From Nothophaeocryptopus gaeumannii (taxonomy: Eukaryota > Ascomycota > Dothideomycetes > Mycosphaerellales > Mycosphaerellaceae): a DNA stretch of 64,000 bases. Below the pieces are notes generated by a model. That model made no database searches and was not told the origin of the DNA. It saw only the letters and a list, made by a program, of their open reading frames with translations. The stretch's first letter is position 1. The number at the start of each line of letters is the position of its first letter. Positions 56,758 to 64,000 of the stretch are shown here, piece after piece. The position numbers and the translations under genes were made by a program. The stretch covers positions 372,001 to 436,000 of the forward strand of contig JASISA010000022.1 of NCBI GenBank assembly GCA_031771865.1, read 5' to 3'.

Positions 56758-57655
56758 AAAGGAGACGGTCTCTGAAGCCCAGCGGTCTCAGCCTGTCTCG
56801 TTGACTTCACATCCCTACAAGTCAGTTCTGTCCTCCTCCAAAACACACAAATAATTGCGGACTTGAAGCAGGCCTACTCCGGCAGCCTATCAAGGCCTGC
56901 CGTCCGCGTACTTTCCAAGACAGCGCTTTCCAGTTCAAACGTGCGCATCCGCAAGTTTCGCACCATCTCGTCCTCGATGCCTACACTTCAAGATCGAGAC
57001 TTCTCGAGATGCCGAACGTGCACCGCATTCGAAAGCGACCTTTCGAGAGCGGAACCCGCGCGAACAAACGTCCCGCGAAACAGCGCCATCTACACTCCCT
57101 CTATCGCCCATCTTCTCCGTCGAGCGATCAGTCCTCACGAGCCCCGAATCGAAAAGCGCCGCCTGACATCGATCACCTCTCGCATGAAGAACCGCATCAA
57201 ATAAGAAGTCGCGCAGTGAGGCGACCAGTTCCCCTCCAGGCGATGAGGCCGGCTCGGCGGACATATACCGGTCGGAGATTCACTTGGAGGAGTACATTGG
57301 CTGCTGGCCGCTCACTGTGGGAGAGGAAAGCATGATCAAGCGCGAGCCTCGAGCGACTAAGCGCTCATACACACCGTCACGATCGAACAGCTAACGTGAG
57401 ACAGTTGCCCATGCAGTCGCGGTCAATCCGGTAAATAAGCCTGACGTCCATCGTACATACAAGAGAGACGCGCTATCAGGCCAATACAAAATTCCACTTC
57501 CCAGCAACTACACCAATGCCTCCATATCCACCGTGCACACGCCATTCTTCGACCCAGCAAGCCCATCAACACAGCTTCCACACACTCCAGCGACTAGGTG
57601 GGCGAGTGGCTTGTTAGCCTGCCGCGCGTCATTCACATACACTGGCCCACGTGCT
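56758..57655. other. 0.9 kb without a supported gene
   Basis: Overlapping frames on the plus strand at 56863-57335 are Arg/Ser-rich and do not form a recognisable product. Confidence 0.4.
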
Positions 57656-58462
57656 TCAAACCCGCGTCCAACCCTTGCCCGTGTTCACCCATTTGTCATT
57701 GCCATCCACCATCGCCCAGAAACCCCTATCTGCGTGGTAATAGCGCTCTTTTTCGGGCGCTGTGGGCTGCGTCTTCAGTACCCTGCCGTCCTGCACTAGC
57801 GAGTAAGTGCCCTGACTGTACCTCCATTCGCTTGCTGCCGTCGAAGGGTTCGCTGTGGCCGCGGGGATGTTGGAAGTTGCCTGAGTGGGCTGGGTGCTGG
57901 GTCCAGCTGATGCACTCGCTGTGGCTGACCTGACAGTCCGAGTCTGCTGCGTGTTCGGTGTCTGTGGGCGATCCTCCACGTACAGTGTGAATGCGCCTCC
58001 TTGTCGCACTACAACGACCGAGCCTCTCGGAAGGCTGCGCACCCTCCTGTCCTTCGGATCGACGTCGTAGTATGCTTGCTGAAAAGGTGCCTCTAGGTGT
58101 ATGAGCATTTTTTCCAGCCAGGTCGCGCAATGTTGGAGAGGGAAGTCCTCTCCGACACGAGCAAAGATTCTCCAAATTGTCGTGGACTTGAAAAGCTCAG
58201 GATGTTTTTTCATCAACCTCAGGGCCGCCGCAACTTGCGTTTGAAAATGCTTCATTCCATCCTCGCCGTTCGGTCCCATCGGAGCGATGTGCGCTAGAAT
58301 AGCTCCTCTGTCCATAAACACTATGGTAGTACAGCCGTTGAGGTCCTTCGTGCCGATAGCAATCTCGTCGTCCTTGGTTGGGTCGAGTACCTGTACCTCG
58401 TTCATGTCGACCTCAATGAGCTGGTCGTTCCGCGCTAGGCGGTCGTAAAGAGCCGAAGACAT
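57656..58462 (-). CDS. Conserved fungal hypothetical protein
   Basis: 268 residues from the first ATG at 58462. The N-terminal half reads 'GCTTIVFMDRGAILAHIAPMGPNGEDG' followed by 'WRIFARVGEDFPL' and 'GSVVVVRQGGAFTLYVE'. I recall fungal proteins of unknown role with the same order (a Gly-Cys-Thr-Thr strand, then AILAHI.P, then a helical stretch), possibly a deamidase- or CheD-like alpha/beta fold, though that is a guess. A Ser/Thr/Pro-rich linker leads to a C-terminal part with 'YSLVQDGRVLKTQ'. No introns needed; no damage seen. Confidence 0.65.
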   Translation of the reverse strand: MSSALYDRLARNDQLIEVDMNEVQVLDPTKDDEIAIGTKDLNGCTTIVFMDRGAILAHIAPMGPNGEDGMKHFQTQVAAALRLMKKHPELFKSTTIWRIFARVGEDFPLQHCATWLEKMLIHLEAPFQQAYYDVDPKDRRVRSLPRGSVVVVRQGGAFTLYVEDRPQTPNTQQTRTVRSATASASAGPSTQPTQATSNIPAATANPSTAASEWRYSQGTYSLVQDGRVLKTQPTAPEKERYYHADRGFWAMVDGNDKWVNTGKGWTRV

Positions 58463-59076
58463 TGGGCGGACTTTGCAGGACAAGCCGGTAGTAGGTCAAG
58501 GGTGGTGATACAAGGAGGTTAATATGTAGTTAAAGTATGTTAGCAGGTGCCACAACGGAGGTCAAGTATGTACGTATTCAATCAGCAACCCGCGTAACGC
58601 CCTCAATATCCAATCCGCTTCGCTACGGCTTGGTTATCACAGCGTTAATTGCAGGATGTACGAGTGGAGTCAAGAGGAGTGAGTCAAGTCTTTTGGAAGC
58701 GACGTTCTTACCGCCGCGATGCCGTGCCTTCACTACGGAGCGCCACGCGTCGAGAGTGATTCTCCTGGTCGGATAGGATCCTTTGCCGGCAATATACATC
58801 CTTTCACACGCTATTGCTGTAGCTCTGATCTGAGACGAGTGAATGGCTTTCGGATTCATGTCGGGCACTTTCTAGCGTGCCAAGGCAGTTCCTGCACTTC
58901 TACCTTGTGCATGCTGCCTGTGGGCATACCCGGAAAGATTGTCCACGAATCTCAGAGTCACACGTCGGCGCATATCCAGCCAGAACCTACTGAATACCAT
59001 TCTCCTCAACGACAAAACTCCTCTAACCTCCGGACAGTCCGCTCAGTTCACTTCTCCCAGCGGCCGCGGATCAGCA
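58463..59076. other. 0.6 kb intergenic
   Basis: Promoter region of two divergent genes; nothing specific recognised. Confidence 0.4.
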
Positions 59077-59996
59077 ATGGACACCGTCGTCTTCCCACCT
59101 GGCTTATACGATCGTCTTCTCGAGTCTGTTCGATTCGATGATCCCGAAGAAGTCCTGCAGAGGATAGAGCACCATCTCAGCTTGTCACCCCGACACGCGA
59201 AAAAAACGAAGCGGGCGCTGTCGCATCTACTAGCGCCCATTGTGCAGCTTCGCAAGTACAAACTGCTCGAGTCCCTAACTCCTACGCTTCTGAAGCACGG
59301 CGTCCCCGTGCATTGTCTGGCGCTGAAGGCAGCGGTTGCCCTGCCTCTTGACCTAGCCAAGGTCTACCTCGACATGCTCTTCGCGCTTGGTTGGGATGTG
59401 AACACGGCGCTTAGTAACACCGAGCCGCCTGTTCTGAGGTAAGTCAACTTTACGGGAGGCTATTGCATGATCTGACTGAACACAGTATGGCTCTCGAGGA
59501 TATCTCACTCGCACATTGGCTACTCGGGAGAGGAGCCGACCCAAACGCTCCCTGCGATATAGACTTGACGCCACTCTCCGTCGCTGTTAGGGATGCCCCG
59601 ATCCCAGCTATCGAGCTATTGCTTCAGCGTGCCCAACACTGCCACAACGGTCACCTTGTCTTCTATGCTACACAGCGCCCAGATGTGAACGAGTCAACGA
59701 GGTTGATCCGTCTTTTACAACAATGGAATAAGCCTATCGACGAGATTCTGCACCACGACGCAAGATCCTACCAATTCCGAGCTCAGTTCGTACGTGGGAC
59801 ACCGCTATACTATGCTTGCAAAGAGAGGAAATTCAGCGTCGCTCAAACGCTGGTCGAACTTGGTGCTGATCCAGACAAGGCTTGTGTCAGGTACGATCAG
59901 ATTGTTGGGCCAAGTCCTCGCGAGGTCGCTGCTGAAAATGGATGGTCGAATCTCGTACCTCATGAGGGTCGGAGGATAGATAAATCGCAGGTTTGA
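59077..59996 (+). CDS. Ankyrin-repeat protein
   Basis: Exons 59077-59438 and 59486-59996 join over a 47 bp intron (GTAAGT donor, CTGAC branch, CAG acceptor), giving 290 residues. At least two ankyrin units are clear: 'SLAHWLLGRGADPNAPCDIDLTPLSVAVRDA' in shortened form, and 'GTPLYYACKERKFSVAQTLVELGADPDKA'. The repeats between are weaker. Such proteins bind other proteins; no enzyme domain is attached. The start is the first ATG in the frame and leaves a plausible N-terminus. Confidence 0.85.
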
Positions 59997-60371
59997 CTAA
60001 CCATTACAGCAGGGCACAGCGCTCTGAAAATTGATCACTGTCCTCACCCGAACAACATTTGATACAGTCAGGCAAAATAAATACATCATCGACTTTAAGC
60101 TTACCGGCAGCCCAGCTTCACCATCCTACTTTGCCAACGAAGCCGACATTCTATCGCCGGATCTACTATGCGCGTATTAGCTACGATCTTCTTGTTCTTT
60201 TCTCGCACTGTATATCCCATATATCCCTAGCATCACACCTTTGTTGCTCTCTATCGGACGCGGCTGGGCAATGTAGATTCTTCGACAACCTAATCGCAAA
60301 CTTCGGACCATTGATAGATACACAAAAGCGACATCTGTTAACACTAGACGTTCTAGTGGCTAACAGCAGAG
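59997..60371. other. Intergenic, nothing recognised
   Basis: A frame around 60250-60400 ('FFDNLIANFGPLID') may be a lost 5' exon of the next frame. Confidence 0.35.
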
Positions 60372-61040
60372 TTGCAGTACAATTCGCTCCACTTATCTCT
60401 TCTTGAGAGTGTGCTTGGATTCGTCAAGTTGAAGTACACGCTCCAGCCTATCATTGCACGCCTTAGGAAGGATTCATCGCCAGAACTGGAATGGGCTAAA
60501 GAAGTTCTCGCAGCTGCTCTCTTCAGCTGCGCCGTTCTTACTCGAGACTTCTCAGGACATCCTACGACCTTCGTTATGAATTGCGCATTGGGAGCTGTCC
60601 TTATGAACGACTTAGAGGATTCGCTGAAAAGGTATTTCTGCTGGAACGACTGGTCAATCCCGCAACCTCTAGACGAGCACATGGAAACCCAGTCAGCTTT
60701 TATTTCATCCCCATCTAACACTCTCCAGCTGTTGCGCTGTGGGAAAAGGGGTCGGAACAGATCCACTGACTACGCCCGTGATACGACAGTGATGGAAGCG
60801 ATAAGAGCACGCATAGCTTCGCACTCATTCGTGGTTCCGAGTCTTTTGGAGCCAGATAGAGTTTTCCTCAAACGAGCGGACGACACCCTACAGTTGCACA
60901 GACATTGCTCTGGCAACCAATCGGAGAGCTTAGCAATAGTGTTGTCAAGAATCGCTCAAGCAAGGAAGTCAGGAATGGAAGTAATTGGAAAATATCCATA
61001 CAGCTCGGCATCAGTCTCTAAGAAGATAACAATGATTTAG
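60372..61040 (+). CDS. Hypothetical protein, start uncertain
   Basis: About 220 codons without ATG at the start; coding-like and mixed helical ('LEWAKEVLAAALFSCAVLTRDF', 'LAIVLSRIAQARKSGMEVIG'). Function unknown. It may be the last exon of a gene or a relic. Confidence 0.4.
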   Translation: MQYNSLHLSLLESVLGFVKLKYTLQPIIARLRKDSSPELEWAKEVLAAALFSCAVLTRDFSGHPTTFVMNCALGAVLMNDLEDSLKRYFCWNDWSIPQPLDEHMETQSAFISSPSNTLQLLRCGKRGRNRSTDYARDTTVMEAIRARIASHSFVVPSLLEPDRVFLKRADDTLQLHRHCSGNQSESLAIVLSRIAQARKSGMEVIGKYPYSSASVSKKITMI

Positions 61041-61184
61041 CCTTATATAGTGATCCTGACTCGTCGCCGCGTATCTTGGGTCGCCGCAATAGACAGAAGC
61101 ATATTGGTGAATCAGCCAATCCATATCTCAACCAATTCAGAGCTAGGAGGTAAGAGGCAGCCGTGAAATAGGTTAATCAACACA

Positions 61185-61745
61185 TTAAGCACCCGTCAGC
61201 CTAGTCTGGAAAACACCGTCCCCTTCATTCGGGTCAAGATCGATCTCCAAAAGCTCAGCAATTGTTGCTATCGTATGTCTTGACACCCGCCCAGCGATAA
61301 ACACTGAACCCTCTTTGCCCTTGACATCCTTGACAGTGATGGGTTCGGTGCAGGATAGAATAAGCATTAACTCCCGTTCCTGTGACCAGATGTTCTGAAA
61401 CTTGGTTTTAGAGACGCGCTCCAGTTTGTAACCCCTTCTCATGAATCGTGAAACACTGTGTACCAAGTGTTCGCGAGCAGTCTCTACAATGACCTCGTCA
61501 CCGGAGCGGTCGGCAATGTGCACGACATTTTCCGGCAGTCCAGGGCTGTGTCCAAGAAGTATGAATTGAATTGAACGGTCTCTAGAAAAAATTGTGTCAA
61601 AGAAACCACTTTCCATTTCGGAGAAGAGCGCAAGTAGCGTGTCGCTACCCATATTGATGTTGCAGAAGACGTTGCGCGGTTTGTCCAACACTTTTTCTAC
61701 AGCCTGATAGGCCAAATCGCATGCTTGCTCTTTGACTGGGCTCAA
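61185..61745 (-). CDS. Hypothetical protein, start uncertain
   Basis: About 186 codons; the first ATG lies near residue 32. It contains 'IATIAELLEIDLDPNEGDG' near the C-terminus. No motif recognised. It lies just left of the transposable element. Confidence 0.4.
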   Translation of the reverse strand: MSPVKEQACDLAYQAVEKVLDKPRNVFCNINMGSDTLLALFSEMESGFFDTIFSRDRSIQFILLGHSPGLPENVVHIADRSGDEVIVETAREHLVHSVSRFMRRGYKLERVSKTKFQNIWSQERELMLILSCTEPITVKDVKGKEGSVFIAGRVSRHTIATIAELLEIDLDPNEGDGVFQTRLTGA

Positions 61746-61757
61746 GTTCTGGCCTAA

Positions 61758-61771
61758 GCCCTCGCGAGGGC
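61758..61771. repeat. 14 bp perfect palindrome next to the element
   Basis: GCCCTCGCGAGGGC reads the same on both strands and lies about 120 bp before the transposase start. It might mark the element's edge, but no matching partner end is inside the window. Confidence 0.6.
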
Positions 61772-61891
61772 AGAGCCCTGTTCATGACTAAGGGTCATGT
61801 CAACTTTCGCCTCGGCTTCCACACTCTTATCTACACTCGTTATATTGCCCTACACTCGTGCCTACACTCGTACCTGCACTCGCAAGTGCAT

Positions 61892-63223
61892 ATGGCGCCT
61901 CATACCGTTGACCTCGAGCCCGTGCGAGCCCAGATTGAGCACTGGATCTTCTTTGACCGACGCGAATACACTGCGATATGCGATAATCTACGAACCTACT
62001 ACGATATTGATATATCTGTCAAGACTCTGAAGAGGAGGCTGAAGCAGTGGGGTGCTCGTATTCGACAGGCTCCTCTACAGGTAGACAATGCCCTCAGAGC
62101 CCGTATGATTGAGCGTTTCTGGCTGTACTCGTACAAAGATGAGAGGGAAGTTCAGTATCTACAGGCAGATGGCTACAATATCTCCCTTATACAATATCAG
62201 CGGTTGAGGCGTGATATAGGCCTATATAAGAGGTATCCAGCAGAATCTTCTAAAGAGGTGGATGCCGCTATTAGCGAGGCATTGGACCATGTGCTTGGGC
62301 ATAGTGCTGCACAGGACTTTGGATATCGCAAGTTGGCCCAAACTATTCGTGAGAAATGGCACTTCATTGGCAGGTACGCCTTTGTATTCATTCACTCAGG
62401 CACTCGCACTCGTAGGCTGCACTCGCTGATTACTCGTAGAGACCGCATCTTCCGTATTGCCCGTGCCAAGGTGCCAGCAGCTTTTGAGAGCCGTCGACCT
62501 GGTAAACGCAGTAAACCTCGTAGCGTAAGGCCTCAAGCTCGAGGAGCTAATGATGTATACTCTATTGATGCTTTTTGTAAGCTGGCTAATTATGGATGCT
62601 CGATCTACGCCTGTATCGACGTCTTTTCAAGGAAGATTATCTAGTACTTTGTTGGGCCGCTAGCTAAGACCAAGTTCTCGGTTTTTGCACAGTACATTAT
62701 CACGATCTACAAGGCCGGCCGTATGCCTAATATCATACGATCTGATTAGGGCGTTGAAACTCCAATGCTTGCGGACGCACATCTTCTCCTACGTGAGCAC
62801 CTTGCTAGCGAACATATCACTTTCAGCGATGCCTTCTAGTATACAACAAGCAAAGGAAATCAGACTATTGAGCACTAGTGGGGCGAGGCAGCAAAGTCAG
62901 TATTCAACCGCTAGAGAGACTATTTCAATCAACTCCGAGAGGAAGGGCATTATAACGCAGCTCTTAAAGCAGATCGTATTGCCTGGCTCGCAATCTACAT
63001 CCCTGTAATAAGGTATACAACTGGAGAGTTTGTACACTACTGGAATACTCATACAATCCGTAAGCACAACGAACAGACAGTTGCTAAGCATGTAGCTAGA
63101 GAGCCCAACAATCTCTACGACTATCCGGAGCTTCACGGCGGTGACTTCTACGGGCATTTACTGGATACTGAAGATCCGGTTTTACAGCAATGGGTTGACA
63201 AGATTGTAGAGTTTAGTAAGTAG
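61892..63223 (+). mobile_element. Integrase-type transposase gene with five TAG codons
   Basis: Exon 61892-62373 and exon 62440-63223, with a 66 bp intron. The N-terminal part is a helix-turn-helix region ('ISVKTLKRRLKQWG'); 'DVYSIDAFCKL', 'IDVFSRKII' and 'TIEH' mark a DDE integrase core like the integrase-core proteins seen in fungi and animals. In-frame TAGs lie at 62642, 62747, 62837, 62876 and 62912, at least three at positions where Trp is expected ('FSRKII*YF', 'DAF*YTTS', 'EH*WGE'). All are TGG-to-TAG type changes, which RIP would make as CpA to TpA on the other strand. A second in-frame ATG at 61784 exists, but the sequence before 61892 is a run of CACTCG words. The element is dead here. 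Confidence 0.85.
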
Positions 63224-63443
63224 CGGTGTGCACACTCGTAACTGCCGGAGCCACTCGTAGCTAGGTACTCGTAGCTGCCCATGTTACTCGCAGCGGCACT
63301 CGTAGCTGCCCATGTCACTGCAGCGGCACTCGCAGGCTCGCAGGGGATGCTGTAAGCTGGAACTTAGTAGTTCACTCCAGCTGATTCTATTCGCAGATTT
63401 GCTCGCATATCTACCTCCAATATCTCTCGAGTAGTGTAATGAT
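63224..63443. repeat. CACTCG/ACTCGTAG-rich spacer of the element
   Basis: The words ACTCGTAG, GTAGCTGCCCATG and GCGGCACTCG recur many times between 63230 and 63340. Related words occur at 61834-61885, in the transposase intron (62400-62440), and inverted at 63880-63950. Confidence 0.75.
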
Positions 63444-64000
63444 ATGCTTCATACTAGCGGCTATCCAATCATGTTTCATGGTGGTAAGGAATCAGCATTG
63501 CCTAGGCCGCAAAAGCTGCATGTTCATGCATACTATCACCTCCGCACTGCAGCGCATGAGTATGTCAACAATGGCGGAGATCTGCCGGAGTTTGAAACGC
63601 CTGCTGCTAGTACACAGAGGCAGCCGAGTAACCGAACCAGAGTAGTATTTGAGGCTGCTAGTCAGCCACTTTAAGGGTATTTAGCGTTACCTCCTTCTTC
63701 AACAATGGATCTTGAGTGGACTAAGTTCTATGCGCAGTCTAAGAAGCAAGTGATATATTACTGTGATCTTGGCAACGTTTTCCGATGCCCCTATTGCCTT
63801 GTGCACAATCCTCATTACCGAGAAGATAACGGGCCTCTCATATCCTCTCCACTACTAGCAGCACGGCCAGCAGCTACGAGTGCTGCGAGTGCGCCTACTA
63901 GAGCAGCTTCTAGAGCCTCTACGAGTACTGCGAGTGCGCTTATTGGAGCTGGAGCCTCTAGTACATATACTAGCTTTCAAGGTTTCGGCACTACCTCTTC
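63444..64000 (+). mobile_element. Second reading frame of the element, cut by the window end
   Basis: Reads 'SGYPIMFHGGKESALPRPQKLHVH' and 'YYHLRTAAHEYVNNGGDLPEF', passes a TAA at 63672-63674, and goes on with 'MDLEWTKFYAQSKKQVIYYCD' and 'RCPYCLV', then an Ala/Ser/Thr-rich repeat up to the edge. The product is unknown. It probably belongs to the same element as the transposase. Confidence 0.5.

Noticed and set aside
1..64000. tRNA, rRNA or other structured RNA genes
   Set aside because: I looked for B-box-like words and rRNA stretches and saw none convincing; a covariance-model search would be needed to be sure.

Overview
This window reads as nuclear DNA of a filamentous ascomycete, most likely a Dothideomycete (the class is inferred from gene style; Pezizomycotina is firmer). 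Genes are split by many short introns, usually 44-65 bp, with GT-AG ends and CTGAC/CTAAC-like branch sites. Families present include COX10, ILV1, Zn2Cys6 proteins, a DUF7924-type protein and casein-kinase-1-like and APH-like kinases. The last element carries TGG-to-TAG type damage, as expected of fungal repeat-induced point mutation (RIP).

Layout. (1) 1-10.3 kb is ordinary core genome: COX10 (haem O synthase), ILV1 (threonine deaminase), an unknown membrane protein and an MFS transporter, all intact. (2) 10.3-12.3 kb has no gene I can support. (3) 12.3-15.6 kb holds a divergent pair, a DUF7924-type gene and a casein-kinase-1-like gene, with a second casein kinase fragment behind the first. 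(4) 17-36 kb is a duplicated accessory block. Its core is a two-gene cassette: a Zn2Cys6-like gene converging on, and overlapping, a gene that fuses an HD-domain phosphohydrolase to a UMP/CMP-kinase-like domain. Copy A (17.9-20.8 kb) looks intact. In copy B (31.1-34.0 kb) the Zn2Cys6 gene has a stop codon, while the fusion gene is still open but has lost its P-loop. A third, stand-alone HD gene (34.2-35.0 kb) is a pseudogene. A 0.9 kb repeat lies to the right of each copy. LINE debris, a methyltransferase remnant, an F-box unit, an APH-like kinase and a short RBR protein fill the gaps. (5) 36.8-49.2 kb has scattered accessory genes: kinase-like proteins, a Zn2Cys6 regulator broken by a TAG, a tandem array of about 60 bp units and a tiny zinc-ribbon ORF. 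(6) 49-58 kb is repeat-rich and mostly broken (C2H2 and BTB remnants, the second F-box copy). (7) 57.6-61.7 kb has a few hypothetical genes and an ankyrin gene. (8) 61.8 kb to the end is a transposable element with an integrase-type transposase carrying five in-frame TAG codons; it runs off the window.

The core genes act in mitochondrial haem A synthesis and isoleucine synthesis. The rest looks like a fast-evolving, possibly subtelomeric compartment rich in signalling and nucleotide-metabolism folds, many copied and then decaying. The most interesting unit is the duplicated Zn2Cys6 / HD-kinase cassette. All gene models come from reading frames, splice signals and remembered family motifs; no database search was possible.
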